Shown: piece by piece, positions 31,308-41,556 of the stretch
Layout of the letters: each line of letters opens with the position of its first letter
Numbering within the stretch: the stretch's first letter is position 1
The notes under the pieces: model-generated
The model's input: the letters and a program-made list of their open reading frames with translations, nothing else
Databases searched by the model: none
What the model was told of the DNA's origin: nothing
Source: JAYEIA01 sp964472505
GTDB lineage: Bacteria > Bacteroidota > Bacteroidia > Bacteroidales > JAADGE01
Length of the DNA stretch: 41,885 bases
NCBI GenBank assembly: GCA_964472505.1
Contig: CAYYQW010000029.1
Location: 1-41,885, forward strand
Direction: 5' to 3'
Made by a program: the position numbers and the translations under genes

Positions 31308-34300
31308 TTATTGTTTTATAAATATTTGTCTGACTATCTCGGATTGGGTATGTATTTCAATAAAATACATGCCTTTCGACAGATGGTTTACCGCTATTTC
31401 GGCATTTACAGCTTTGAAATTTTTGTTAACAACAATTTTTCCGCTTAGATCGGCAATGATTATGTGCTTGATTTTTTTACCGGAAGAATTCAAAAATATT
31501 CTGTCTGTTCCCGGATTGGGAAACAAGATAATAGTATTGTCGGATGAATTATTTGTTACGGATGTTGTTTCGCTTAAAACTTCACCGTTGTTGACAACGC
31601 TAATCGCTTCAGCACCGCCGCCGCTGACAGTTACATTTTTCGACTCATAGAATCCGACAGCAAGCCCGGCTTTTAGGCGAACATATATTTTTGTAGAGCT
31701 TAAATCGGATTGGGTATAATTACCGTGTAAATCGGTAATGGTTTGGCTTGCGCCGAAATCGACGTTATTTAAGGCTACTTCATAATTAGTCGGAGCAGAA
31801 ACAGTGAGGTCGGTACCGTCCAAATCCGATCCGGTAAGTGAGAATGATTGCGAGTCGGAGGGGCCGCTGCCTTTGGTGTAAGCGTATCCGGACAGGCTTT
31901 CGGGATTAGCAGAGAGAGTCGGAATGTTTGTAACTTTCCCGCTGATTTCAACGGTAATTATACTTGCCCCGCCTCCACTGATTGTTATATTTTCTGAATG
32001 ATAGTCCCCGGCTGTTAGTCCGGCTTTCAGGCGAACATATATTTTTGTAGAGCTTAAATCGGATTGAGTATAATTACCGTGTAAATCCGTAATGGTTTGG
32101 CTTGCGCCGAAATCGGCGTTGTTTAAAGCCACTTCATAATTAGTCGATGCTGAAACTGTGATGTCCGTACCGTTTAAATTGGAGCCGGTAAGCGAGAAAG
32201 ATTGCGAAACCGAGGGACCGTTACCTACGGTATAAATGTATCCGGAAAGATTTTCCGGATCGGCAGAAAGAGACGGACTAATGGCTGAAACTTCTCCGCT
32301 GTTGGATACAGAAATATCGGATGCTCCGCCGCCGCTTATGCTTAGGTTTTCTGAATTATAAGTTCCGATAGCTAAGCCCGCTTTTAAACGAATGTAGATA
32401 TCGGTGGCTGTTAAGTCCGTACCGTTGTAATTGTTATGCGAATCGGTAATCGTCCGGCTTGTGTCGAAATTGCTGTTATCCAAAGATATTTCGTAATTGG
32501 TCGGTGCAGAAAGGATGATGTCCGTTCCGTCTAAGTCGGATCCGCTCAGTGAAAATGATTGCGAAACAGAGGGCCCGTTACCTTCTGTATATGTATAGCC
32601 GGAAAGGCTTACGGGATTGGCTTTTAAGCTTGGCCCTGAATTGTAGCCGCTTATTTCTATATTATCAATTCTCCATATTGCAGATTCTCCGCTTCCTGTT
32701 CCCGTACTGGTATAGTGAAATGCAAAAACAACCGAAGAACCGCTGATATCTGATATGTCAATTTCACCGGAAGACGTCCAAGTTTGGCTGTTGGTTTCCG
32801 GCCAATTTACAGATATAGTATTCCAATTTGCCGAGCCGGGATCTCCCGAGTAATTCGTTGAATATAAGAGTTCAATCGCCGGGTTATTCCCGTCATCAGA
32901 GTATTTGGTGTAGCTGTCAAATGATATCTTTAGATCGGAATAGTTATCTAAATTAAGCGGATCAGAGATTAAATAGTCATCCGAGGGAGAATCAGCTCCA
33001 AAGCCGTTTATTTGTGAATTTCCGTATTCATCGCTGCAAGTCCAGTCGGCATTACTTTCGACGGAAACAGCATGCCAGCTTGCATCAGCGCAATTTGAGA
33101 AATCTTCAGAGTTTAGAATATTTGCAGCCTCTAAAGTTGTAGCATTGGCTTCGGGCGGTGTTCCGTCTGTTTTAAAATCAATATTAGAACCTGAATTGGT
33201 GTAAGACCACATTTTGAAGTAATAAGTTGTTGAGCCGCTTAAGCCTGTAACTGAGTGGCTTGCGCCTGAAGCTTTTATTACACCTTCGCCGTCGGAAAAA
33301 TCAGTATCTGTAGTCGGGTCGTTTCCGTCGGTTGGGGTGGTGAAGCTTCCGGTGGTATTGATTTTAATCAGGTAACCGTCCGGCAAATCGGTTCCGCCGG
33401 CTTTCGTCCAAATCAGGTCTATTTGTGAGTGGCTCGAAGCAGTAGCTGAAAGATTCGTTGCTTGTTCGGAAGGTTCCGGGTCTATTGTGCATCCCCATAT
33501 TTCACAAACCCATTCCGGATGATCGATGAAAGGATTGGCGTTTCCCTGGATGTCGTAAACCGCATTGTTGCGGTTAATTTCTTTTGAAGAAACCGGATCG
33601 TTTTGATGCCATTCAATCATCATACTTAAATACCAATCGACATATACTTTGTCGGATGAGCCGTCCAGAACATCACTGCTCCAGCCGGAAATTACATCTT
33701 CGTAGCGCGTAGCCATATAAAAATAGGTGCGGGCAAAATCACCTTTAAATTCATCAATGGGTTCGAAAACCGTTCCGCTGTATCCGGGGTATGAGCACGA
33801 GCCTTTTTTTGAACCGTTAAGGGACGTCCAACTTGGAGAATCTGTTTCTCCGAAAGGATAGTTACCTCTTTGGCCGTTTACATAACCATCGGTCGGATAT
33901 AAGTGAAAAAGGTCGGTGTACATCGGGTAACCGTCACTAAACCAACTTTTAGGGAAACTGTGCTCACGGTTGTAACAACTGTTTTCTCCGCTGTAGTTTC
34001 CGCATTGGTCACTTCCCCAAGTGAAATTATAGGGGTCTGTGCCGGTCGGGTTTTCGGAGTACATATCTAAAACGCTGCCGTCATTTTCATATACCCCATC
34101 GTTGTCGGTGGATTGCATGTCGGTCCATAAATCACTGTAAGTTCTTGACGTATGACCCTTTATTAAATTGTGCAGATTGGTTTTTAGGGTATAGCCGCTG
34201 CCCGAGATACCGTCGTAATAATCGGCCGGCACTTGAGCCCAAGTAAGGGTTAAGTTTGCTAAAAAATAAATTAAGACAATAGTTTTTTTGAAAAAGTGAT

Positions 34301-34310
34301 TTCTTTTCAT
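31308..34310 (-). CDS. Secreted endonuclease I fusion with Fn3, repeat modules and T9SS sorting domain
   Basis: A 1000-residue exported protein. Signal peptide: residues 1-26 (ending LTWAQ). Residues about 30-275 are an endonuclease I (EndA/NucM) domain with the catalytic core CYNREHSFPKSWF, DLFHLYPTDGYVNGQRGNYP; a His-based one-metal nuclease that cuts DNA without sequence preference. Then come a fibronectin III domain (about 280-395), a jelly-roll-like domain (about 396-555, DWTCSDEYGNS... WRIDNIEISG), three tandem repeats of about 115 residues (from about 562, 680 and 798), and a C-terminal T9SS type A sorting domain (about 923-1000, ILFPNPGTDRIFLN, GKIVVNKNF, GMYFIEI). It likely degrades extracellular DNA at the surface for nutrition or biofilm dispersal. 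Confidence 0.92.
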   Translation of the reverse strand: MKRNHFFKKTIVLIYFLANLTLTWAQVPADYYDGISGSGYTLKTNLHNLIKGHTSRTYSDLWTDMQSTDNDGVYENDGSVLDMYSENPTGTDPYNFTWGSDQCGNYSGENSCYNREHSFPKSWFSDGYPMYTDLFHLYPTDGYVNGQRGNYPFGETDSPSWTSLNGSKKGSCSYPGYSGTVFEPIDEFKGDFARTYFYMATRYEDVISGWSSDVLDGSSDKVYVDWYLSMMIEWHQNDPVSSKEINRNNAVYDIQGNANPFIDHPEWVCEIWGCTIDPEPSEQATNLSATASSHSQIDLIWTKAGGTDLPDGYLIKINTTGSFTTPTDGNDPTTDTDFSDGEGVIKASGASHSVTGLSGSTTYYFKMWSYTNSGSNIDFKTDGTPPEANATTLEAANILNSEDFSNCADASWHAVSVESNADWTCSDEYGNSQINGFGADSPSDDYLISDPLNLDNYSDLKISFDSYTKYSDDGNNPAIELLYSTNYSGDPGSANWNTISVNWPETNSQTWTSSGEIDISDISGSSVVFAFHYTSTGTGSGESAIWRIDNIEISGYNSGPSLKANPVSLSGYTYTEGNGPSVSQSFSLSGSDLDGTDIILSAPTNYEISLDNSNFDTSRTITDSHNNYNGTDLTATDIYIRLKAGLAIGTYNSENLSISGGGASDISVSNSGEVSAISPSLSADPENLSGYIYTVGNGPSVSQSFSLTGSNLNGTDITVSASTNYEVALNNADFGASQTITDLHGNYTQSDLSSTKIYVRLKAGLTAGDYHSENITISGGGASIITVEISGKVTNIPTLSANPESLSGYAYTKGSGPSDSQSFSLTGSDLDGTDLTVSAPTNYEVALNNVDFGASQTITDLHGNYTQSDLSSTKIYVRLKAGLAVGFYESKNVTVSGGGAEAISVVNNGEVLSETTSVTNNSSDNTIILFPNPGTDRIFLNSSGKKIKHIIIADLSGKIVVNKNFKAVNAEIAVNHLSKGMYFIEIHTQSEIVRQIFIKQ
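31600..32630 (-). repeat. Three tandem repeat modules in the endonuclease I gene
   Basis: Three consecutive units of about 345 bp encode SGY-YT-G-GPS-SQSFSLTGS-L-GTD...APTNYE...L-N followed by ...ITD-H-NY...DL..T-IY-RLKAGL...GGGA. Units 2 and 3 are nearly identical in DNA over long stretches (for instance around 31680-31760 and 32040-32120), suggesting recent duplication or gene conversion. The downstream 2202-residue gene carries one related unit. Confidence 0.85.
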
Positions 34311-34461
34311 CTTGATGAATTTTGTGTAATTTGAAAAAATGTAAATAGTATTGGTATGTTATGAAATTTGAATGAGTTAGTTTGTGCTGTGCATTAATAT
34401 ATCAGAGTAAGTTCAAATCGTTCAGTTATCTGTATCTCGAATTTTTTTGGACTTTTTTAAG

Positions 34462-34494
34462 CCAAAAGCCGACAGAGTTTCTGCCGGCTTTTGG
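34462..34494. terminator. Hairpin after the 2202-residue gene
   Basis: CCAAAAGCCG-A-CAG (34462-34475) pairs with CTG-C-CGGCTTTTGG (34481-34494), one mismatch and a 5-base loop. It lies 13 bases beyond the stop of the minus-strand gene. The gap 34311-34461 holds no other feature I can support. Confidence 0.75.
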
Positions 34495-34506
34495 TGAACT
34501 TAAGTT

Positions 34507-37500
34507 TTATTTCTTAATAAAAGATTTTCTGAAAATTTGAGATTTCGTTTGTATTTCAATAAAGTACATGCCTTTCGACAGATCACTCACATCCATTTTC
34601 AGTGTTTTTTGAGTAAGATATTTTTGAACAATGAGTTTACCGCTAATATCTACAATGGTAATTGCCGTGATTTGTTCGTTCAAAGACCGGATATACAATT
34701 CGTCATTGGCCGGGTTGGGGTAGATACTCACAGAATTTTTGCTGACATCGTTATTGCCGCTTGTATCGTAAATTTCCAATGTAAAATTGTTTTCAGCGGT
34801 TTCATTAAAGCCATCGGTTACCTCAATATTGATGGTATAGCTGCCGAGTTCGGAAATAGTTCCGGAGAAACTTAAATTCTCCGGATCAAAAACCAATCGG
34901 TTGGGTAATTCGTTGCCGTCTGCCGAAGATGCTTTGTAAGTAAGCGTATCTCCGAAATCCGGATCCGTAAATGCGTCTTCGGGCAACTCAAAATAGATGG
35001 TTTCATTCAATTCAAAGGCTTGGTTCGGCAGTTCCGTATTGGATTCCGGCGGTGAATTTTTGTCAAAGTGCAATACGTAACGTTCACTGTTGTCCTCAGC
35101 TGTTTGATTCAGCGTCCAACTGTTTACGGTGCGCAGATTTGTCATTTCATCGGTATGTTTATCTTCCAACCACAGGTGCATGTCTTCAAACGAATTTTCC
35201 GTCATGCTGATTTGATAATCGCCGGCTTCTCCGATGTACAGTCCGAGCGGCACAATTTGATGTCCTTCAATTTCGGGTAATGAGTTAAGCGAAAAGTAAC
35301 GTGTCTTCTCTTCGTTTCGCGAATAAATTTGAGGTTTAGCGGCATTCCAAGTAAACATTTTGTAGGCATCTAAGCTGAAATCATGATTGAATGTAGCATT
35401 CTCAAGCGTTCTAACTACTGTTTCGTCAGTATAGCCGTCTTTTTCAATATTCAAACGAATCATATTGGGATGCACTTGCTCATTTTTCCAGAAAGCTTGC
35501 GAGCTATGTGTTCTGGCTGACTTTTTAATGGTTACGCTTTTCCCGTGTCCTGCCGGTGTTGCTTTAACAAAAAAGCCTTGGTTTGCCGGTATAAATTTGT
35601 CATCGGCAACACCATTTATTGTTATTCCTATATCGTTCATTGTCCCTGCGCCGTAGAAAACATAATTATCTTGAGAGTCATCGTAATAATACACGCCGTT
35701 TTCGATGTAGCCGTCTTGCCCGTTAGCAACTATTTGTGTCCACACATCGTCCCAATTTAAAGCACAGGTGTAGGGATTTCCGATTAAGTTCCAGCCTTCA
35801 AATTCTTCCCAGTCCGTACCAGTATAGGGTTCGTTTCCTGGTCCGTTATCTGTATAGGAAAGCGTAAAACTTTTATCGGAATCTTCAAGGTTTCCACCGT
35901 CCAAGATGTATGTACGTGTTTCGGTGGATTGATGAATGTATGCTTTGTCAGTTGATAATTTTGCAGCACTTTCGTTTGTCCAACCGGTGGGGTTATAAAC
36001 GGTTAAACCTTGCCAGAAATCGGCAATAGTTTCATCGTAATAGTAAAAATTCGGATTTTCAACGCCCCAGGATGCTTCGCTTAAATCGGTTCTGTCCACA
36101 TCGTCTAATGGCGACAAATAGTAATGCCATGTGTCTTGCGGAAAATATCTTTCAACGGTTGCGGGAACGGCTCCGTTTCCGGCATCAATTCCTACACGTA
36201 GCGATGCGGTGCCGGCAGCGTTCGATTTAAGTAGCAAGCCACTTGTTCCAACGGAGTTTACAAGCGTTCCGGCATCGTAATCATTTCCGGCTGTCATGGT
36301 TGCAGCACCGTCTGAAATTGTAAAAGTATTATCTACCAATAAATCGGTCATCAAAACGGCGGTGCGTGCATTTCTGTTCATTGTAAAATTATTTAAGTTA
36401 AAATCTTGAACAAAAAACAGATTATTAAGAGTTCCGTTGCCGGATATTGTGAAATCAGATGATGTATGACCGATAAAATTTCCGGTTGTTCGGGTGTAAT
36501 CTCCGGAGATAGTGAGATTGTCGGCATTGAGATTGAGTTCGCCGTCGGTATGGGTAAATGCGCCGTTTACGGCGATTGAGTTATTGAGTAACACACCGAT
36601 TGAGGAAGTGTTGATAATTGTAAGATTGTTAAAATTTTCGGTAAAGGCATTTGTGGAAATTGTTTGTTGGGAGTTGCCGTTGAAATGCACGGTGCCGTTG
36701 CCTTCGGTAAAGGCAGTTTCGAGGGCGTTATTTGTCCAATTTCCTGAAATATAAATATTTCCGCCGTTAGTCATGTCTAAGGTGCCGTTGGTTTCTATGC
36801 TTAGGTTTCCGTAAACATTTAGTTTGTCGGTTGAGGCGTTTAGAGATAAGTCAAAATCATCGACACTTAAATCATTACAAGATGCTTGTCCGTTTGAATA
36901 CACGGCTTCAGGGGAACTTTCGTCTATAATTACGTTTTGTGTTCCATATGTGCTATTGACGGTTACATTCTCGGTTTCCGTCGGGACTTTGAGGTCGTGC
37001 CAGTTTCCGCAATCAAACCAGTCGGAATTTTGAATACCTGTCCATACGCCCGGAGTTGCTGTGCCCGGATTTATGGATAATGTAACACCTGCGCCTCGGT
37101 AGTTGGCTCCGCCGGCTTCATAATTAGCATCAGAAGAATATCCTGTCCAGTTTCCTTCATCGTTGATACGGGCTATCCATTCTAATTTTGTGGCGGCTGT
37201 GAAGGGTCCGGTATATTTTACTTTATCGTTACTTGCAAGTCCGGAAAAATCGGTTGTAAAGCATTTCATTCCGGGGTATAATTCGGAGTAGGCTGTACTG
37301 CCGGAGGCGTCTGCTCCGGGCCATCCGGTTGCTGTCCATCCGTAGAGGATATTGCCGGTGTATTCGTCGTCGTGTTCTCCGGGGGTATGTTCCAACCATG
37401 AGCCGTTTTGCATTATCCATATATCATCACTGGAATTCAAATTAAATCCCGAACCATTTGTTGGGTTTAGCTCTTGAACTGTCCAGTTACCGGCTGCCAA

Positions 37501-40500
37501 ATCATCAACTCCTCCGACAAAAATATCAAAATCGGCTGCTGTTGTGCCGTTTGAAGCTGTCATAACAACAGTTACAGATGTTCCGGCAGGCAGGTCGCCA
37601 CCGCCGTTTCGCGTAATGCGTATGGTGCCTTCTGTTGTACCCCATCTGCCGGGGTAGTTACTGTCTCTGTTGTATCCGTTTTCGGTAAAATCTATGGGTG
37701 TGCCTACTTTAATATTTTTAAAACAGGCAAAAGTAAACTCCTCATTCGGATAAACCGTGTTGTTTGTATTTACAGCCATTATAACTAAATCTGTGGGTTC
37801 AATAATCGTAATATCTAATGGGGTTACACACATTTCTTTATGTGTGCTCCATTGTGTGCCGTATCTGACCCAAATTCTGAAACAATATTCGGTGCTGTTT
37901 GTCAGGTTGGTAACGGTTGTGCTTTGTCCGGTTCCTTTGTAAACAACATATTCATCGGTTCCGATATCGGTTCCGTTTCCATAGGTGGCATCGGCCGTGT
38001 AGGCGGAGCCGTCGCCGGAGGGCGTTGTTGTAAATGCGTTGTTGGTGGCAACAACCAGAATTTCATCAAAACAGTTTTGCGGTAATGACCAGCTTATAGG
38101 GGATTCGGCATTGGCTACGGAGGCTTTTTGGTTGCTTATCGGCAATAAGTTGATTGTTTTTGTAATTTGTGTGCCGGATGACCACGCATTATTTTGATAG
38201 GTAAACAATTTGAATGTATAAGATTCGCCGGCTGTTAATCCGCTAATATTCACTGAATGTCCGGTGCCGTTATACACATATACGCTTGATGTTGCATTTC
38301 CGCAGTAAATATCCGCAGTTGAAAAATCTGTTATCGGATTGGTGAGTGTACTGCCCGCACATGACGGGTCGCTTGGCACGGCATTATGCCGGACGGTTAC
38401 GATTACGCCTTCGTACAAACCCAAGGGAGCGTCCCAATGGAGACTTGCCGAATTTTCGGAAATGCAATCTGTTTGAAGATTTTGAACATTGGATAAAGCT
38501 GTTATTTCGTTGGCTACAAGGACGTCTTCGCCTACGAGATAGGCTTCACTTCCGGCAGCACAATTATATTCAAATATTTTAAAATAATAACGTGTACCAC
38601 CTTCCAGATTTGTGATATTTACACTATTTCCGGTGCCGTTATAGACCACAAAGTTGCCTGTACCTATTTCATCGCCGGAGCCGAATGTCGTGTTTGCCGT
38701 ATAGCTTGTGTTATCGGTAGGAGATGTGTTTACGCTTCCTTCTTCCCGAACCAAAACGATACGGTTTGCACCGTCTCCGTTTGTCCATGTTATAGTCATG
38801 GATGTGCCGGTAATAAGTGAAAATACGGCATTGCTTGCATGTGTTGCAGGTGTTGCGCACAAAGTGCTTGCGTTTCCGGTAAGCGGCGATGTGAGTAAGT
38901 AGCAGTCATCTACGGAATTGTATTCATAAAATGCGAAGTGATAATCGGTATAAGAATCTAAGCCTGTGAGTGCAAAATTATCGGCAGTTCCGCTATAAAC
39001 CACAAAGTTTCCGGTGCCGATTTCATCGCCGCTTCCAAAAATTGTATTCGCTGTATAGGCTGTACCGCTTGTGGGGTCGGCATCTACGGCACTTCCGGCT
39101 TTTGCCAGAACGAGAACGGCATCGCCATCGCCGCGTGTGTAGTTTATAGTCATAGATGTTGTGCCTATATCCGTAGCCGAGAAAAGGCTTGCTTGTGTAG
39201 TGGGTTCTACACAGCTGTCATAGCACGACCATTCAATATCATCGACAATTACTTGCTTACCGGTTATATTTCTTATTTCTATTATAACATTACCTGAAAT
39301 ATTAATTCCACTAACAGTAAACGTTTGGACATTTGTATTATCCCAAGCAAGAGAGGTACCTTTTGATACTCCATTGACAAAAAGTTCAACTTGCCTGTTT
39401 CCACTACCGGTAAATGCTTTTCTTAATTTACATGTAAAATCACCTATACCTCCTGATACACTTGAAGAGGTAACTTTACTATTGTCAGAACTTCGTCTAA
39501 GCATTATGCCCTTACCTGTGATTCCGTAAGTACTTTCATCTCTTGATGCAACATAAGACCATGTTACTGAATTATCTCCTGTAAAACTATTTGTTGTATA
39601 GGAACTCGTAAGGTTTGAATTTGTAAATGTTTCTTCACCGCACGGTCCTACATAAGCGATTATGGTTTGTGTTCCGGCATCGCTTGTGCTTCCGGAGCGG
39701 TTTACGCCTACTGAAAAGCTGAGGTCGGTATTATTTATTGATGTTAGCTGAATGGTATTTCCGACGTTTGCTGAGGCATCTATGTCGGCAGTTATCCAGA
39801 AATAGCCGGTGCTTCCGTCTGTTATGCTTTGTGAAAATCCTGAAAATGAAATGATTTCACCGCTTCCGCCGGAGCCGCTTGCGGTTTGTGCATCAATGGC
39901 AGTTGCTGCACCGAAATTATTTGCCGAGTTATACCAAAGCTGAAATTCGTTTCCGCTGATGTCGGTATTTATATAAGTTCCGTCCATTAATACATTTGCT
40001 GCGATTAGTGTTGCATCTGCATCGCTGACATCAATTTCAAAATTTCCGATGATGTGATTGCTTGTATTTTGCGGAACATCGCCGGCGGTAACTTGTGTGT
40101 TGTCGGCATCGTCCAGAACTATTGTCGGCATGGCTGTTACATCACCGCTTAAAGCTACGCTTTCTCCATCGGTATCGCCACCGCCGGCTATGCTTATGTT
40201 GCCGGAATAGGTGTTTATGCCTTTGCCACTTTTAAGTCGCACATAAACGGTTTGGTTGGAACCGTTGTAGCTTGAGTATGTGAGTCCCGTAGAGAATGGT
40301 CCTCCGGATGTTTTTGAGATTTCAAAGTCTGCGGGTGCATTAAGGGTAACGTTGGAGTTGTTTAAATTGGTACCCGACAAAACAAAAGTTTGCTCCGCCG
40401 AAGGTCCTGCACCGACTACGTAATCCAAACCGGATAATGATGCGGGTGAAACTGCGAGCGTGGGCGTGGCACCTGCAACTTCAGTAATTGTAATATTATC

Positions 40501-41115
40501 AAGGTATATTCCTTCAGCAGCAGAAGTTAAGCCATTAAATTGCAATTTAATATCAATAGTGGAATTTCCGCTGAGAGAAATACTGCTTGTGGTGAAGGTT
40601 TCAAAATTACTTCCTACACCGGCACCAAAATCATCAGCAATTGCCGGTAGTTCTTCTCCGTCATCCCCCGTGCCGTCAAAATCTAAATCAAGAGCAGCGG
40701 GAGCATTATGGGGATCTCCATCATCGTTGCTTTGAACCCACATTAAATTCTGATATGCGCCTCCGTCAAGACTGTATGTGATGAGAAGTTCATCGGTCAC
40801 ATCCCAATCTTCAGTATTGGGGGTTAGCATATCTATGGAAAAAGTAAATGAAGATGAACCGGTAACATCAATCACGTCTAATTCAATATTCGGGTCAGGC
40901 AAAGTCAAATCTTCAACTGCCCAAATAAAGGTGGAGTTCCCTCCAATATTAGGATTTGATCGATTGAATACATCGGTATCACCGGAACCTTCAGTTGCGG
41001 AAGGCGTATAACCGTCGCCGGCAGTTTCAAAGTCAATAACTGTCTGGCTCATAAGCCCCTGAAAAGAAAAGAGCACGAGTGCTAAAAAAGTGAGAAAAGT
41101 GTAAATGTATTTCAT
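34507..41115 (-). CDS. Giant multidomain T9SS surface protein
   Basis: A 2202-residue exported protein with a signal peptide (ending GLMSQ). Approximate order: a jelly-roll-like binding domain (25-220); one copy of the SLSG...GAGPS...RLKSG module shared with the endonuclease I gene (about 222-330); a beta-rich stretch (330-490) and a second jelly-roll-like region (500-640); several fibronectin III-like domains with the repeated GSGDEIGTGNFVVY signature (640-1085); a lamin-tail-like domain (about 1095-1330, FTENGYN); a repetitive Asn/Thr-rich beta-helix-like region (about 1370-1570); a cadherin-like CADG domain (about 2038-2118, AFTDPDFGDTLTYKASSADG); and the T9SS type A sorting domain (2125-2202, SIYPNPANDELYIRS). 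No enzyme motif is seen. An adhesin or matrix protein is likely, but inferred. Confidence 0.88.
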   Translation of the reverse strand: MKYIYTFLTFLALVLFSFQGLMSQTVIDFETAGDGYTPSATEGSGDTDVFNRSNPNIGGNSTFIWAVEDLTLPDPNIELDVIDVTGSSSFTFSIDMLTPNTEDWDVTDELLITYSLDGGAYQNLMWVQSNDDGDPHNAPAALDLDFDGTGDDGEELPAIADDFGAGVGSNFETFTTSSISLSGNSTIDIKLQFNGLTSAAEGIYLDNITITEVAGATPTLAVSPASLSGLDYVVGAGPSAEQTFVLSGTNLNNSNVTLNAPADFEISKTSGGPFSTGLTYSSYNGSNQTVYVRLKSGKGINTYSGNISIAGGGDTDGESVALSGDVTAMPTIVLDDADNTQVTAGDVPQNTSNHIIGNFEIDVSDADATLIAANVLMDGTYINTDISGNEFQLWYNSANNFGAATAIDAQTASGSGGSGEIISFSGFSQSITDGSTGYFWITADIDASANVGNTIQLTSINNTDLSFSVGVNRSGSTSDAGTQTIIAYVGPCGEETFTNSNLTSSYTTNSFTGDNSVTWSYVASRDESTYGITGKGIMLRRSSDNSKVTSSSVSGGIGDFTCKLRKAFTGSGNRQVELFVNGVSKGTSLAWDNTNVQTFTVSGINISGNVIIEIRNITGKQVIVDDIEWSCYDSCVEPTTQASLFSATDIGTTSMTINYTRGDGDAVLVLAKAGSAVDADPTSGTAYTANTIFGSGDEIGTGNFVVYSGTADNFALTGLDSYTDYHFAFYEYNSVDDCYLLTSPLTGNASTLCATPATHASNAVFSLITGTSMTITWTNGDGANRIVLVREEGSVNTSPTDNTSYTANTTFGSGDEIGTGNFVVYNGTGNSVNITNLEGGTRYYFKIFEYNCAAGSEAYLVGEDVLVANEITALSNVQNLQTDCISENSASLHWDAPLGLYEGVIVTVRHNAVPSDPSCAGSTLTNPITDFSTADIYCGNATSSVYVYNGTGHSVNISGLTAGESYTFKLFTYQNNAWSSGTQITKTINLLPISNQKASVANAESPISWSLPQNCFDEILVVATNNAFTTTPSGDGSAYTADATYGNGTDIGTDEYVVYKGTGQSTTVTNLTNSTEYCFRIWVRYGTQWSTHKEMCVTPLDITIIEPTDLVIMAVNTNNTVYPNEEFTFACFKNIKVGTPIDFTENGYNRDSNYPGRWGTTEGTIRITRNGGGDLPAGTSVTVVMTASNGTTAADFDIFVGGVDDLAAGNWTVQELNPTNGSGFNLNSSDDIWIMQNGSWLEHTPGEHDDEYTGNILYGWTATGWPGADASGSTAYSELYPGMKCFTTDFSGLASNDKVKYTGPFTAATKLEWIARINDEGNWTGYSSDANYEAGGANYRGAGVTLSINPGTATPGVWTGIQNSDWFDCGNWHDLKVPTETENVTVNSTYGTQNVIIDESSPEAVYSNGQASCNDLSVDDFDLSLNASTDKLNVYGNLSIETNGTLDMTNGGNIYISGNWTNNALETAFTEGNGTVHFNGNSQQTISTNAFTENFNNLTIINTSSIGVLLNNSIAVNGAFTHTDGELNLNADNLTISGDYTRTTGNFIGHTSSDFTISGNGTLNNLFFVQDFNLNNFTMNRNARTAVLMTDLLVDNTFTISDGAATMTAGNDYDAGTLVNSVGTSGLLLKSNAAGTASLRVGIDAGNGAVPATVERYFPQDTWHYYLSPLDDVDRTDLSEASWGVENPNFYYYDETIADFWQGLTVYNPTGWTNESAAKLSTDKAYIHQSTETRTYILDGGNLEDSDKSFTLSYTDNGPGNEPYTGTDWEEFEGWNLIGNPYTCALNWDDVWTQIVANGQDGYIENGVYYYDDSQDNYVFYGAGTMNDIGITINGVADDKFIPANQGFFVKATPAGHGKSVTIKKSARTHSSQAFWKNEQVHPNMIRLNIEKDGYTDETVVRTLENATFNHDFSLDAYKMFTWNAAKPQIYSRNEEKTRYFSLNSLPEIEGHQIVPLGLYIGEAGDYQISMTENSFEDMHLWLEDKHTDEMTNLRTVNSWTLNQTAEDNSERYVLHFDKNSPPESNTELPNQAFELNETIYFELPEDAFTDPDFGDTLTYKASSADGNELPNRLVFDPENLSFSGTISELGSYTINIEVTDGFNETAENNFTLEIYDTSGNNDVSKNSVSIYPNPANDELYIRSLNEQITAITIVDISGKLIVQKYLTQKTLKMDVSDLSKGMYFIEIQTKSQIFRKSFIKK

Positions 41116-41195
41116 AACGTATTTGATTTTTGTTATTTTTTGTGTGATAGTTATTGCGTTTCGATAAAGAATTTTTATTTAGTGCTATCGTAAAC

Positions 41196-41348
41196 TTAAC
41201 GATTGTAACAGCCTATGTTTATCCGGTCTCTTTGGGCTTGCCCCGTTAAACCGCTTGTTGCGGGGTTGGGTTGAGCAAAAGGTGCAAAGCTAAAACTTAA
41301 AAATAATAAGGTCAAAATCAAATGTCGAAAAGCGTAAATATCTCTCAT
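41196..41348 (-). CDS. Short ORF encoding a 50-residue peptide with a signal peptide
   Basis: An ATG-to-TAA frame on the minus strand encodes MRDIYAFRH, a hydrophobic stretch LILTLLFLSFSFAPFAQ and a short tail PNPATSGLTGQAQRDRINIG ending CYNR. The profile (basic start, about 15 hydrophobic residues, AFAQ-like cleavage site as in the other exported proteins here) is a convincing Sec signal; the mature part would be only about 24 residues. It lies 80 bp upstream of the 2202-residue gene on the same strand. It might be a real small exported peptide or the remnant of a larger T9SS cargo gene. No family recognised. Below it, 41116-41195 shows no other ORF. Confidence 0.5.
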   Translation of the reverse strand: MRDIYAFRHLILTLLFLSFSFAPFAQPNPATSGLTGQAQRDRINIGCYNR

Positions 41349-41556
41349 GCTATAAATGTTTAATTTGTTGATAGTTAAAGGTTTTATTTCAAAGAATAAA
41401 CCTTAATGATAAACCGGGGCAGAGTTATTAGTAGTTGTTTTTTGAATATATCAAGTTTAAAACAGGAGGTTCAAACTTATTTGTTTTAGTATAAGTTTAT
41501 GCGCAAATTAACTTATAAAGTTCCAATATACAAAGGCTTTGCCTTTTTTTTAACCA

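Noticed and set aside
31600..32630. CRISPR-like array
   Set aside because: The repeats are about 345 bp, coding and in frame; they are protein modules.
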